From UBA1794 sp031552405 (GTDB lineage Bacteria > Bacteroidota > Bacteroidia > Bacteroidales > Bacteroidaceae): a DNA stretch of 64,000 nucleotides. Both the position numbers and the translations under genes were made by a program. The stretch is taken from assembly GCA_031552405.1 (NCBI GenBank), contig JAVBMN010000035.1:1-64000 (forward strand), read 5' to 3'. Below are positions 8,866-18,524 of the stretch, piece by piece (within the stretch, counting starts at the first letter, position 1; each line of letters opens with the position of its first letter). Below the pieces are notes generated by a model. That model was not told where the DNA came from. It did no database searches and was given only the letters and a program-made list of their open reading frames with translations.

Positions 8866-10227
8866 TCAGGTGTTTATCCCGTACCTTTTCATCTTATTGA
8901 ATAGCGTCTTTCGGCTTATGTTCAGCGCCTCCGCCGTTAAAGTGCGGTTGAAGTTGTTGCTTTTCAGCGCCTCTACAATAACTTCCTTTTCCACTTGGGC
9001 ATTCATTTCTCGGATGGTACCGGTTTCGGTTCCGTAGCTGAAAAGTTCAGCAGGTTCGTAACCTTTGATTCGGGTGGGAAGTTGCTCTTCATGTATAACC
9101 CCATCCATGCTTAGGATCATTGCACTTTGTATGGCATTTTCCAGATCTCTTACATTTCCCGGCCAGTCATAGGAGGTGATCCGCTCCATTGCTTTCTGTG
9201 TAATATTGTGTACAGACAGACCTAGCGTTTCGTTGTGCTTCGCAATGAAGAAATCCACAAGCAAGGGGATGTCTTCCCTTCTTTCTCGCAGGGCCGGAAT
9301 CGAAAGTGTAAATACATTCAGGCGATACAACAGATCCAGACGGAAGTTTCCTTTTTGTACTTCCTCTTCCAGGTTACGGTTGGTGGCTGCCACAATCCTG
9401 AGGTCTATCCCTATTTCTTTTTTTCCTCCGATTCGCCGTATTTTCTTATCTTCCAGCACGCGGAGCAGCTTCACCTGCGCATCCATAGGAAGCTCACCAA
9501 TCTCGTCCAGGAAAAGGGTACCTCCGTTGGCGCGTTCAAAAATGCCGGCCTGTGCTTCTTTTGCATCGGTAAACGCCCCTTTCTCAAAGCCGAACAGTTC
9601 GCTCTCCATCAAGGATAAGGGAATGGCTCCGCAGTTCACGGCTACAAAAGGAGCGTCTGACCTTGAACTGTGGGTATGAATGGCTTTGGAAATTAGTTCT
9701 TTACCTGTTCCGCTCTCTCCGTGGATCAATACAGTTGCATTGGTCTCTGCTACGCGTTTAAGCTGGGCAACCACCTGCCTCAGCCCGGAATTCTCTCCTA
9801 CAATATTAAGACGGGCATTTTTACGTAGTTTGCTCTTTAATGATTTGATTTCATGTTTCATCCGGGAATGTTCAACTGCTTTCCCGACCTTAAACAACAG
9901 ATTGTCATTGTCAAAGGGCTTCTCTATAAAATCGTACGCTCCCATCTTCACCGTATCCACAGCAAAAGAGATGGAACCGAAGGCCGTAATAAAGAGGATT
10001 ACCTGTTCAGGATCTATCTTTTTGATCTCTTCCAATGCGTCCGTTCCTGTAAGAACGGGCATCTGCTGGTCCAGCAAAATCACATCCGGGCGAAAGGAAA
10101 GAATAGAATCTACAGCTTCCCGCCCGTTACTCACGGCTTTTACTTCATATCCGTGATCCTTAAGTAATAGGGTTATCACACGGCGGATGCCGGCTTCGTC
10201 ATCCGCAATCAAGACTTTTGGATTCAT
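8866..10227 (-). CDS. Sigma-54-dependent response regulator, NtrC family
   Basis: 453 residues. The N-terminal receiver domain (1-120) has acidic residues D9/D10, phospho-acceptor Asp53 in LLDQQMP, and the conserved T81 and K103. The AAA+ domain has Walker A GESGTGKE (170-177), the sigma-54-contact loop GAFTDA (217-222; usual form GAFTGA, with Asp for Gly), Walker B GGTLFLDE (235-242) and an R-finger region. A Fis-type helix-turn-helix ends the protein (about 427-452). It overlaps the histidine kinase gene by 4 bases, so the two form a two-component pair. The divergent operon at 11.7-18.4 kb has a consensus sigma-54 promoter and is its obvious target. Confidence 0.95.
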   Translation of the reverse strand: MNPKVLIADDEAGIRRVITLLLKDHGYEVKAVSNGREAVDSILSFRPDVILLDQQMPVLTGTDALEEIKKIDPEQVILFITAFGSISFAVDTVKMGAYDFIEKPFDNDNLLFKVGKAVEHSRMKHEIKSLKSKLRKNARLNIVGENSGLRQVVAQLKRVAETNATVLIHGESGTGKELISKAIHTHSSRSDAPFVAVNCGAIPLSLMESELFGFEKGAFTDAKEAQAGIFERANGGTLFLDEIGELPMDAQVKLLRVLEDKKIRRIGGKKEIGIDLRIVAATNRNLEEEVQKGNFRLDLLYRLNVFTLSIPALRERREDIPLLVDFFIAKHNETLGLSVHNITQKAMERITSYDWPGNVRDLENAIQSAMILSMDGVIHEEQLPTRIKGYEPAELFSYGTETGTIREMNAQVEKEVIVEALKSNNFNRTLTAEALNISRKTLFNKMKRYGINT

Positions 10228-11468
10228 ATACGTTGTGGTAATTTGATTTTAAATACGGTGCCTTTGCTCGGCACACTTTCTGCTTCGATTTCTCCTTCAT
10301 GCCGGTTTACAATTCCGTAGCTGATAGCCAGGCCCAGTCCGGTACCTTCTTCTTTGGTGGTGAAAAACGGGTTGAAGATGTTTTCCAGATTTCCTTCTCC
10401 GATTCCGCCTCCCGTATCTTCGAACGAGATGATCAGGAAGCGTCGGTGTGTATCAAACGCCATTCCCTTCTCAATACCGATGATCAATGTGCGCGGCTGG
10501 TCACTTTCATTTTTACTCATTGCTTCCACTGCATTCAGCATGATGTTTAGGAATACTTGCTTCAACTGTTCTGCATCTCCCATGATATCGGTGTTTTCCG
10601 TGAAGTATTCGAACTGGGTTTCGATCCGGTTCTTACGAAGCGTGGCGTGGATCAGTACCAATGTCTGGTTTATCAGTTGCTCGATGTTGATTGCAGAGAT
10701 GTTCAGCTCCGAGGGGCGTGCGAAAGACATGAGCCCTTGTACGATCTTGTTGATCCGTTCCACTTCGGTAATCAGTTCTGTCATCATTTCCGACTTGACC
10801 GGGTCATTCTGAAAGTCTTTACTCAGGTATTGTATCGTGCTCCGGATGGCTGTCAGCGGGTTGCGTATCTCGTGTGCCGCACCGGCAGCTAGCTCGCCCA
10901 ATGTGGCTAAGCGGTCGGAACGGTACATCTTCTTTATACGGTCCGACTGCATCTCGTACAGCGTAGCATTCTCAATGGCAAATGCGGCCTGAGTGAAGAT
11001 CAGGGAGAACAGATGGAGGTCGTCCGGAGTAAAAGCGGCCTGATTACTTTTCTTTCCCAAGAAGATAATCCCCGATATGCGGTTCATGACTTTCAACGGA
11101 TAGATCAATTCTGCCTGAAGTTGGTGGATTATAGATTGCTCCTTCTCAGATAAATATTCTACAATATCCGGATATTGAGACAAAGCCAGCTCCTTCTCAT
11201 TGACCGAAAGCCAACTGATGAGCTTATCATCCCCGGTTAGCACCACGGAAGGTGTTTCTTCTTGGTCGTAAAGTTTATACTTTCCGGTATTTTCATCAAG
11301 CAGAAAGATGTACAGCGATTCAACCGGGCAAATCTCTTTCACTTTCACCCTGAAATTTTGGATGAGCAAATGCTTGTCCACAATAAGCATCAGGGAACGG
11401 TTAAATTCAGACAATAACTGTCTGAAGTCTTGTTGAGGCGATGGGGCTTTTCTCTTCAGGAACGACAT
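10224..11468 (-). CDS. Cytosolic GAF-domain sensor histidine kinase
   Basis: 414 residues with no membrane segment. A GAF-like sensor region spans about 20-170, followed by a linker helix, the HisKA dimerisation domain with phospho-acceptor His199 in AAHEIRNPLTA, and a HATPase_c domain with N box (LNIMLNAVEAM), G1 box DTGGGIGEG, F box NPFFTTKE and G2 box GTGLGLAIS. It should phosphorylate the NtrC-type regulator whose start codon overlaps its stop. The signal is probably a small cytosolic ligand or redox/metabolic state sensed by the GAF domain; it cannot be named from sequence. A CAAAGATA box at 11509-11516 (TATCTTTG on the minus strand) is its likely -7 element. Confidence 0.94.
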   Translation of the reverse strand: MSFLKRKAPSPQQDFRQLLSEFNRSLMLIVDKHLLIQNFRVKVKEICPVESLYIFLLDENTGKYKLYDQEETPSVVLTGDDKLISWLSVNEKELALSQYPDIVEYLSEKEQSIIHQLQAELIYPLKVMNRISGIIFLGKKSNQAAFTPDDLHLFSLIFTQAAFAIENATLYEMQSDRIKKMYRSDRLATLGELAAGAAHEIRNPLTAIRSTIQYLSKDFQNDPVKSEMMTELITEVERINKIVQGLMSFARPSELNISAINIEQLINQTLVLIHATLRKNRIETQFEYFTENTDIMGDAEQLKQVFLNIMLNAVEAMSKNESDQPRTLIIGIEKGMAFDTHRRFLIISFEDTGGGIGEGNLENIFNPFFTTKEEGTGLGLAISYGIVNRHEGEIEAESVPSKGTVFKIKLPQRI

Positions 11469-11508
11469 ATGAGTAATATAGAGGAGAGATTATACAATCA
11501 TTTGGGCG

Positions 11509-11561
11509 CAAAGATAATAGGTTTGGGTAATGAATTACTCAAATTGAGAAACTATTTTCTC
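11509..11561. promoter_or_regulatory. Kinase-regulator promoter and candidate regulator binding sites
   Basis: The minus-strand -7 box TATCTTTG lies at 11509-11516. Next to it is an imperfect palindrome, TTTGGGTAAT-GA-ATTACTCAAA (11522-11543, one mismatch per arm), and then a perfect GAGAAA-CTAT-TTTCTC (11546-11561). These are 65-105 bases upstream of the sigma-54 promoter, the right distance for NtrC-type upstream activating sites, and the first overlaps the kinase gene's own promoter, which would allow autoregulation. Assignment as operators is inference. Confidence 0.45.
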
Positions 11562-11626
11562 GCTTAGAAATGTTGAAGTTTTCCTATTTTGGTGTATTGT
11601 GTTGTAGATTAGGGTATTATAAAACT

Positions 11627-11641
11627 TGGCACGACATTTGC
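11627..11641 (+). promoter_or_regulatory. Sigma-54 (-24/-12) promoter
   Basis: TGGCACG-ACAT-TTGC is an exact match to the sigma-54 consensus TGGCACG-N4-TTGC. Expected transcription start is about 11653. It lies between the two-component genes and the TolC gene, and no competing -33/-7 pair is as good. Confidence 0.9.
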
Positions 11642-11709
11642 ATTAGTATAGTCGTGAAACTTACATTATGAAAATATTGGGAATCTTTTACCCAATCCTA
11701 AATACGATT

Positions 11710-13215
11710 ATGAGAATTACACTGATATCATTTTTATCTTTTCTGTGTGTGATTCATGCCTGGGCAGACACTTCCAGGAAGATTTCATACGAGGAAGCTA
11801 TACGAATAGCTTTAGGTGAGAGCTATACCATGAAATACTATAAAGAGGAAGTCAATGCGACGCGTTTCTCGTATCAGCATACGCAGGCCGACTTCAAACC
11901 TTATATGTACATGAATCTCTTTGCGCCTTCATGGAATGAAGTATTGACACAGATTTCGCAAGTGGACGGTCTGCCAGTGTATAATTCAACCGGCACATTA
12001 CAGACCGGAGGTAATCTGGGTTTCACCTACGTTTTGCCCACTGGTGGAAACTTGGCATTAACCTCCAAAATGTACTGGGAAAATTACCGCACCACCCTCT
12101 CGGAGCAAGCGAACAAAGAGTTGTCCCGGAACCAGGTGTATTCCCGTTTTGCCCTGTCTTTTGAACAACCGATACTTACTGCCAACAAACTAAAAGAGAA
12201 TATGAAGGTGGCCGAGCTGGATTACCAGCGCACTACCTGTTACTTTACGCGTACCCAAATGGACATTGTGTACAATGTAACGGTTGGCTTTTATCAGGTG
12301 TATAAACTGGCGTACGAGCACAAGATCAATCAGGAACGTCTGGAGAATTCGAAAGAAGCCTATCGCATCACCCGTTTGAAACAAGAAACCGGAAACTTGC
12401 CGGAGGGAGAGCTGTTGATCGCAGAAATAACGATTGCTCAGAACGAGGTGAGAGTGATGGAGAGTGCTGGTAAACTGGCTGCTGCACAGGACAACTTCAA
12501 ATTACTCATCGGTCTGGATCTTGAAGAAGAGATAGAATTGGATGCAGAGATGGAATTCGAAGCCTTTCTGATCGATTTGCAGACCGCTATCCATCAGGCA
12601 TTGCAGAACCGAATGGAAATACAGGAGAAGAACCTGGATATTGAGCTTCAGGAAATCCAGATCAAACGAGCTAAACGGGAACGGGAGCTGAAGGGAAACA
12701 TCTCTGCGTATTACGACTTTACGGGGCTTAGTACTTTGGAGGATGGATCGTTCACCGAATTGGTGGGCTCTTCTTTCCGAAATATGCAGGATCGCCCTTC
12801 CAACCGTGGCATTGCATTTACCGTTTCAGTGCCCATAGCCGATTGGGGAAGAGGTAAAAGCTTGGTACACCGTGAGCAGGCGCGTATGAAGCAGCAACAA
12901 TTAAGTCTCGAAAATACAAAGCGGAACATTGAACGCGAGATTCGGGAGATTGTGCGAAGTGTGCGTGAAGCCGAGCAGCGTTACCGGATCAACCGGAAAA
13001 ACCAAGAGGTAGCCCTTCAAAGTTACCGGATCAGCCAGATGCGTTTTAAAAACGGTGACATGACCAGCCAGGAACTTTCCATCGAACAGGAACGACTTTC
13101 CCAGGTACAGTTGGCCTATATTGAGAGTTATAGCACCTACCGTTTGTCGATAGCCGACCTGAACCGAAGAACTCTGTATGATTTTGAGAACAGCAGAAGC
13201 TACTTGACTAATTAA
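11710..13215 (+). CDS. TolC-family outer-membrane efflux protein
   Basis: About 501 residues from the ATG at 11710, which begins a good signal peptide (MRITLISFLSFL..., cleavage near AWA). An in-frame ATG at 11668 would add 14 residues and lies only about 15 bases after the predicted transcription start, so the later start is preferred. Two outer-membrane efflux protein repeats with long heptad-rich helices are visible (YEEAIRIALGESYTM, then AIHQALQNRMEIQEKNLDIE). The C-terminal half has the usual LQSYRISQMRFKNGDMTSQEL segment. It should form the trimeric outer-membrane exit duct for the ABC exporter encoded next. It is the first gene of the sigma-54 operon. Confidence 0.9.
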   Translation: MRITLISFLSFLCVIHAWADTSRKISYEEAIRIALGESYTMKYYKEEVNATRFSYQHTQADFKPYMYMNLFAPSWNEVLTQISQVDGLPVYNSTGTLQTGGNLGFTYVLPTGGNLALTSKMYWENYRTTLSEQANKELSRNQVYSRFALSFEQPILTANKLKENMKVAELDYQRTTCYFTRTQMDIVYNVTVGFYQVYKLAYEHKINQERLENSKEAYRITRLKQETGNLPEGELLIAEITIAQNEVRVMESAGKLAAAQDNFKLLIGLDLEEEIELDAEMEFEAFLIDLQTAIHQALQNRMEIQEKNLDIELQEIQIKRAKRERELKGNISAYYDFTGLSTLEDGSFTELVGSSFRNMQDRPSNRGIAFTVSVPIADWGRGKSLVHREQARMKQQQLSLENTKRNIEREIREIVRSVREAEQRYRINRKNQEVALQSYRISQMRFKNGDMTSQELSIEQERLSQVQLAYIESYSTYRLSIADLNRRTLYDFENSRSYLTN

Positions 13216-13246
13216 GAGAACCCTACGAATAAAAGAAGAATAAAGA

Positions 13247-14722
13247 ATGAAACCATTGATTTTACTCATTTTATCAGTCCTTTTGGGTGCTACGGCATTG
13301 TATTCCCAAGGGGATACAGAGGCAGCCTTGTTGTTGGACCTGAAAAAGACGCGTGCCGATTACGAAGTAGCTCGCCAGAAGTATCAGAATGATACGAAGT
13401 TGTTTGAAGAAAAAGCAATTTCGGTCAATGACTACAACCGCTCCAGAAATGAACTCCTGAGCAAGGAAGTCGATTATCAGAAACTGGTACTGAAACTGAT
13501 CTCGCAACAAAGCTACATCACGATTGACAAGGCCGTAAAGTACCAGAACGAAAAGGGAGAACGGAAGGTCCGGGTCACACTGAAAAGCGCATTGGAAGGA
13601 AACCAGGAATACCTCAGCCAGTTCAAGGAACATTTTGACATCTTCACTCCGGAGATGCGTTCGGGCAAGATCTACAATATCTATGTGTCACTGGTGGACA
13701 ATGACTTGAAAACCATCATTAGCTCTCCTTACGAATATCATATTCCATCTATTGAACTTGGAAAAACCCGCACGGCTGATTTTGACTTGTTGAAGGATGC
13801 GGAGCTTTTAACCGTTACACTGAATTACAACAACAAAAAGGACGAGAAGAACATTTACCTTGAAAAAGGCGGAAGCTCCACGATGCTTGACATTGCAGCC
13901 ATGCAGTTCTCCCAAGAAGCCGATCTGAGTTCGAGCGCAACCTACCAGCTTTCCTTGGAGCGTTTCGCCACCTCGAACGATATGTACCGCCTGCTTGTGT
14001 TGAACCTGCCTCGTCAGATCACCTATGACTTCTCGGACGAAGGAAGCAAAGTATCCCAGATTCGTTTTGCACAAGGGGTGAACGTAAAGAAACTATCCTT
14101 ACGGTTGTACCTTCCGGAGCGGGATGATGCACAGGTGGTGATCGACCAGCCGATCCATTTTCAGGTGTTGGCCATTCCCAATACGGAATTCAGCAAACTG
14201 GAAGGGCAGGATCTGGAGAAGATCTCCATAGGCGAATTGAAAGCAAAGGTCACAGTCAGCGGAAGTGAGCAGCTGGAAATCATTCCCCGCGGAAAAGGTA
14301 AGATCGAGGTAAGGGCAAATACCCTGTACCATGAAATCACGGTGGGAGAGGAGGTTTCGATGGAGATGACTATTCGCAACGGAGGAAGCCGCCGACTGGA
14401 CAATATAAAGATTAGCACCGAAAATCCGTTAGGATGGAAGGCCGTTGCTACTCCTGCCGTTATCCAATCGCTGGATCCGGGGAAAGAGGTTGCAGTAAAA
14501 CTGCAGATTATTCCGCCTGCTGAGGGACTGGTTGGAGCTCAGGAATTGAAGATCAAGACCGAAGCTATGGCCGACAACCGGAAAGTCGCCACAGAAGACA
14601 AAACAGTTCGTATCCAAGTCAATGCAAAGACATCGGTGTGGGGGGCTATTTTATTGATACTGGCCCTGTTCGGATTAGCCGGCGGAATTATATGGTTCGG
14701 AATTAAATTAAGTAAACGATAA
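13247..14722 (+). CDS. Periplasmic NEW3-domain protein with C-terminal membrane anchor
   Basis: 491 residues. A signal peptide (1-20, ALYSQG) is followed by a short coiled-coil-prone stretch (about 25-85, KKTRADYEVARQKYQND...). Beta-rich segments follow, then a NEW3-type immunoglobulin-like domain at about 365-455 (YHEITVGEEVSMEMTIRNGG...LDPGKEVAVKLQIIPP). A single TM helix sits near the end (about 466-486) with a short basic cytosolic tail (KLSKR). Position between the TolC gene and the ABC genes suggests a periplasmic adaptor linking permease to TolC, a role normally filled by an HlyD/MacA protein that is absent here. That role is inference; domain calls are by eye. Confidence 0.75.
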   Translation: MKPLILLILSVLLGATALYSQGDTEAALLLDLKKTRADYEVARQKYQNDTKLFEEKAISVNDYNRSRNELLSKEVDYQKLVLKLISQQSYITIDKAVKYQNEKGERKVRVTLKSALEGNQEYLSQFKEHFDIFTPEMRSGKIYNIYVSLVDNDLKTIISSPYEYHIPSIELGKTRTADFDLLKDAELLTVTLNYNNKKDEKNIYLEKGGSSTMLDIAAMQFSQEADLSSSATYQLSLERFATSNDMYRLLVLNLPRQITYDFSDEGSKVSQIRFAQGVNVKKLSLRLYLPERDDAQVVIDQPIHFQVLAIPNTEFSKLEGQDLEKISIGELKAKVTVSGSEQLEIIPRGKGKIEVRANTLYHEITVGEEVSMEMTIRNGGSRRLDNIKISTENPLGWKAVATPAVIQSLDPGKEVAVKLQIIPPAEGLVGAQELKIKTEAMADNRKVATEDKTVRIQVNAKTSVWGAILLILALFGLAGGIIWFGIKLSKR

Positions 14723-14733
14723 AAAAATAAAGT

Positions 14734-15450
14734 ATGTTACAAGCAAAAGAACTTACCAAGCGGTACGAAGACGGGTACCTGGCATTGGATGCCCTTAATT
14801 TGGAAATCAAACCGGGAGAGATTTTCTTCCTGCTGGGCGCAAATGGCGCCGGGAAAACAACAGCGATCAATCTTTTTCTGAACTTCATCAACCCTACTTC
14901 AGGAGAGGCTTTGATCAATGGCATCAATGTAGCGAAAGAACCGCTGGAAACAAAGAAACACGTGGCCTTTGTATCCGAAAATGTAATGCTGTACGGGAAC
15001 TTTACGGCCCGTCAGAACTTGGACTTCTTTGCCCGCCTGGGAGGAAAGACTAACCTGGGCAAGAAGGACTATTACGACGTCATGCGCCGGGTAGGCCTGC
15101 AAGAAGAAGCTTTCGAGAAAAAGCTAAAGACCTTCTCGAAGGGTATGCGGCAAAAGGTGGGATTGGCCATTGCCATCCTCAAGGATGCCGACAATATTTT
15201 GATGGACGAACCTACCAGCGGCCTTGACCCCAAAAGCGCCGGGGAACTGATGCAATTACTGAGTCACCTGCGCGATGCGGGCAAATCCATACTGATGTGT
15301 ACCCACGATCTGTTCAGAGCCAAGGCGGTGGCGGACCGTGTGGGGATCATGAAAGAAGGACGATTGGTCATGTTGCGTTCCCGCGATGAGTTCTTGCAGG
15401 ATGACCTGGAGCGTATTTACCTTGATTACATGCAGGAGGCCGTATTATGA
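14734..15450 (+). CDS. ABC transporter ATPase subunit
   Basis: 238 residues, ABC-2/CcmA-like. Walker A GANGAGKT (35-42), signature region FSKGMRQKVGLA, Walker B ILMDEPTSGLDP and the switch His in CTHD are all present. It should power the two permeases encoded next. Its stop overlaps the start of the first permease by 4 bases, implying translational coupling. Substrate is unknown. Confidence 0.93.
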   Translation: MLQAKELTKRYEDGYLALDALNLEIKPGEIFFLLGANGAGKTTAINLFLNFINPTSGEALINGINVAKEPLETKKHVAFVSENVMLYGNFTARQNLDFFARLGGKTNLGKKDYYDVMRRVGLQEEAFEKKLKTFSKGMRQKVGLAIAILKDADNILMDEPTSGLDPKSAGELMQLLSHLRDAGKSILMCTHDLFRAKAVADRVGIMKEGRLVMLRSRDEFLQDDLERIYLDYMQEAVL

Positions 15451-17006
15451 TCTGGATAATTGCAAAAAAAGACTTCCTGCTGAACTTGCTTTCAGCCAGG
15501 TTTCTGATCGGATTCCTGCTATGTCTGGTGATTATTCCGTTTACTTTGATGGTCAGTGTGGATAATTACCAGAATCAGGAGAGAATCTATAAGATCGAAC
15601 AGAAAGAGGCGCAGGAAAGATTAGAATCCACCCGGGTATATTCCAGCTTACGTCCTACTATTGTACAAAAGCCGGAAGCGCTAAGCATCTTCAGTAGCGG
15701 AATCAGCGGGAATATTGGAAACAAGGTGACAATCCAACTGGGTGAATATCCGCTTTTCCCAAAGGGACATGCCAGCACGCGTGACAACCCATTGTTGAAT
15801 GCGTTCTTTTCGATCGATTTCTCCACTGTAATTGCGATCCTGATCTCATTACTTGCTTTGGTGTTTTCGTACGACGTAGTTTCGCGGGAACGGGAAGACG
15901 GAACCTTGAAACTTGCATTTACCGGTTCAATGAACCGTGTCACATTCCTGGCAGGCAAAATAACGGGGTTGCTGATCAGTCTGTTACCGATTCTGATGTT
16001 CTGCTACCTGCTGGCCGTATTGATCGTCGTTTTTAATCCGGAAGTCAGCTTTTCGCCGCAGGAGTGGATGGGAGTGGGATTACTATTTGTAACTTCCCTC
16101 GTATATATGCTGGTATTTGTACTGTTAGGAACCTTCGTATCTTGTCTGATGAAACATTCGTCTTCTGCAATTATTGTAAGCCTGTTGGCTTGGATCTGGT
16201 TCCTATTCCTGATGCCCAATGTGGCCTCATACTTGACTCAGAGCTTTGTGAAAACGGCTCTGTACGAGAATGTGCAAAAGTCCTTTTATGATTACAATCA
16301 GGAGTATAACAAAAGGTACAATGAGAAAAGAGAGGAAGTCCTTAGGAAAGATCTGGATATTCGTGGTGGTGGAGTTAGTCACTGGAACTTCTCCAGTGGC
16401 GATGATGGATACCACGAAGTATCCGGCGGCCTGAAAGAAATGACCCGCTATCATCAATTGATGAATACCTGGTCGGAACCGGTCCGCATTGAATACGCTG
16501 ATAAGAAATGGGCTGTGCAGAAAGACTATCTGGACCAGTTGCTTCGCCAGCAACACTTGCAACAAGCAATAGCCTGGCTTTCGCCTTCCGAGCTGTTTAC
16601 GCAAACCACGGATATTCTTTGCGGAACCGATGTGGATGCATTTAACAAGTACATGGAAAGTATCCGCCAGTATCGGGAAGAAGTTATCGATTACTTTGTG
16701 AAGCGCAACTTGTTCCACTCTTACCGCTATTTCACCATACAACCGGAAGACCGCTTTCCTACGGCACAAGAACTGGAAGACATTAAATCAGGAAAGTTGG
16801 AAAGTAATCTTTCCGAAGAGTTCAACGATTGGAGTATCGTGACTCCGATAGCTGATCGGACCGGCTTCCCGGAATACGTCCAGCCTGCTTTCTCTTTGTC
16901 AGGAGCCCTTCATCAGGCTTTGGGGCGTATCGCTGCATTGTGTGCTCTGGCAATTATACTCATACTCGGAAGTATCTTAGTCTTCAAAAAATACGATATC
17001 CGTTGA
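15447..17006 (+). CDS. ABC-2 type permease, first of pair
   Basis: 519 residues. One N-terminal TM helix (about 17-37) is followed by a periplasmic stretch, then a group of TM helices at about 125-265 with the ABC-2 signature DVVSREREDGTLKLAF, a large periplasmic domain (about 270-490), and a last TM before the tail VFKKYDIR. This layout (long loop, final helix) is that of Bacteroidetes DUF3526-like ABC-2 permeases. It pairs with the next gene, which ends in the same VFKKYDIR tail, so the transporter is probably a heterodimer formed from duplicated genes. Confidence 0.88.
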   Translation: MIWIIAKKDFLLNLLSARFLIGFLLCLVIIPFTLMVSVDNYQNQERIYKIEQKEAQERLESTRVYSSLRPTIVQKPEALSIFSSGISGNIGNKVTIQLGEYPLFPKGHASTRDNPLLNAFFSIDFSTVIAILISLLALVFSYDVVSREREDGTLKLAFTGSMNRVTFLAGKITGLLISLLPILMFCYLLAVLIVVFNPEVSFSPQEWMGVGLLFVTSLVYMLVFVLLGTFVSCLMKHSSSAIIVSLLAWIWFLFLMPNVASYLTQSFVKTALYENVQKSFYDYNQEYNKRYNEKREEVLRKDLDIRGGGVSHWNFSSGDDGYHEVSGGLKEMTRYHQLMNTWSEPVRIEYADKKWAVQKDYLDQLLRQQHLQQAIAWLSPSELFTQTTDILCGTDVDAFNKYMESIRQYREEVIDYFVKRNLFHSYRYFTIQPEDRFPTAQELEDIKSGKLESNLSEEFNDWSIVTPIADRTGFPEYVQPAFSLSGALHQALGRIAALCALAIILILGSILVFKKYDIR

Positions 17007-17044
17007 ATCTCTAATTAGTTGTATACTACCAAACCTTTTTGATT

Positions 17045-18439
17045 ATGTTTATTACCTTATATATTCACCAAATTCAGGAGTACCTGTACGGAATGCGATT
17101 CCAGATTGCACTGGTTATTACTATATTAGTGTTTGGAGTCGGTGCCATATCCTTTGTCCATTCATTCAAAGATACGCAGGATAGCTACACTCAATACCGA
17201 ACCAGCCAGCAAGATCGATTGACTGATATTTCGCCTAATATATCGAGAGTGGCTACTAACTGGTATGAGTATATCCTCATCCCGCGTGAAAACAGTGTGA
17301 TTGCGGATTGCAAGGAAAGTGTTATTCCCAACCGTTTCGAATACAGCGCATATAATGTGTTCGGCTTTTCCATCCGCTATGACAGCAATAATCCGTTGCT
17401 TAAAAAAACGGAGAGCTTGAGTTGGGCGTTTATTTTCTCCATGTTCCTCAGTTTTATAGCCCTCCTGTTTTCGTATGATGCGGTTTCGGGAGAAAAGGAA
17501 GACCGTACACTATCGCTTGTTTTCTCCAATCCGGTGCCGCGAGGGGTATTCCTTCTCAGTAAATTGGCAGGCATTATTACGGTGGTCTTTCTGATGGCAT
17601 TGGTGGGAATCATACTTAGCCTGTTGATCCTTGCCTGCTCCGGGAGGATTGTATTTGATCTCCCCTTTCTGGTGAATGTAATTGCATTTATTGGAGTGGG
17701 CCTGTTGCTGATTGCTACATTCTCGGTGTTCGGCCTGCTGGCCTCGGTGGTGACTAGGCAGTCCAATGTGAGTTTGCTCATCTCTTTATGTTTCTGGCTG
17801 GTATCCGCCGTGGTGATTCCGAATACGTCTGTATTCTGGGCGAATAAATTATTCAAGATACCTTCTTACGACGAAGTAACCCGGATCATTGCGGAGGAAA
17901 AGCAAGACATCAATAAAAATGCTCCGGAGGGGAGTTGGTCGAGTAATAGTGGCTGGGCGTTTTTCCCCAGGCATCAGTTGCGGGCCCAAAACCAGACCAA
18001 TCTGATGAATTGTGAGAAGAAACACAAGGATGCGTATTATGCCCAGATGTTTTGGCAGTTTGAACAGACTCGCATGCTGACTCTGCTTTCTCCCATCGCG
18101 CAGTTCGACTATATGAACGAAGCCTTGCAGGGTGGGGGATACCTGCGTTTCCAGAAGAACTGGGACGACCTGCATGTCTTCCAGACCCAATTCCTTCAAT
18201 GGTTCAAGGGCATTGATGAGAAAGACCCGGATAGTCCGCATTGGTACAACCCCTACGAAGACTTTTCAACCAGCAAGAAACCTGTGGAGGTCAGCCTCGT
18301 TCCCCAATACCAGGAACAAATTGCTTCTTTCGGAGAGAGGGTACGGTTCATCAATGGTTATCTGATTGCGTTTGCCATCACCATCACTGTATTGTTTCTT
18401 GCAAGTTTTTGGGTTTTCAAAAAGTATGATATCCGCTAA
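17045..18439 (+). CDS. ABC-2 type permease, second of pair
   Basis: 464 residues from the ATG at 17045; a TTG at 17039 is in frame but unnecessary. It is a paralogue of the preceding permease: an N-terminal TM (about 16-36), the SFIALLFSYDAVSGEKEDRTLSL segment, four to five TM helices to about 260, a periplasmic domain, and a final TM followed by VFKKYDIR. It starts 38 bases after its neighbour and closes the sigma-54 operon. With TolC, the NEW3 protein and the ATPase it would make a complete envelope-spanning exporter of unknown cargo. Confidence 0.86.
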   Translation: MFITLYIHQIQEYLYGMRFQIALVITILVFGVGAISFVHSFKDTQDSYTQYRTSQQDRLTDISPNISRVATNWYEYILIPRENSVIADCKESVIPNRFEYSAYNVFGFSIRYDSNNPLLKKTESLSWAFIFSMFLSFIALLFSYDAVSGEKEDRTLSLVFSNPVPRGVFLLSKLAGIITVVFLMALVGIILSLLILACSGRIVFDLPFLVNVIAFIGVGLLLIATFSVFGLLASVVTRQSNVSLLISLCFWLVSAVVIPNTSVFWANKLFKIPSYDEVTRIIAEEKQDINKNAPEGSWSSNSGWAFFPRHQLRAQNQTNLMNCEKKHKDAYYAQMFWQFEQTRMLTLLSPIAQFDYMNEALQGGGYLRFQKNWDDLHVFQTQFLQWFKGIDEKDPDSPHWYNPYEDFSTSKKPVEVSLVPQYQEQIASFGERVRFINGYLIAFAITITVLFLASFWVFKKYDIR

Positions 18440-18524
18440 GCGGAAAAATAGTGATTATTAATCTAATGTGTTTGCATTACATATGCAGCAAAGTGTAACC
18501 TTAAGACACAGACCTGTCTATCAC

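Noticed and set aside
11668..11709. Upstream ATG start for the TolC gene
   Set aside because: It lies about 15 bases after the predicted sigma-54 transcription start and precedes rather than forms the signal peptide; the ATG at 11710 fits better.
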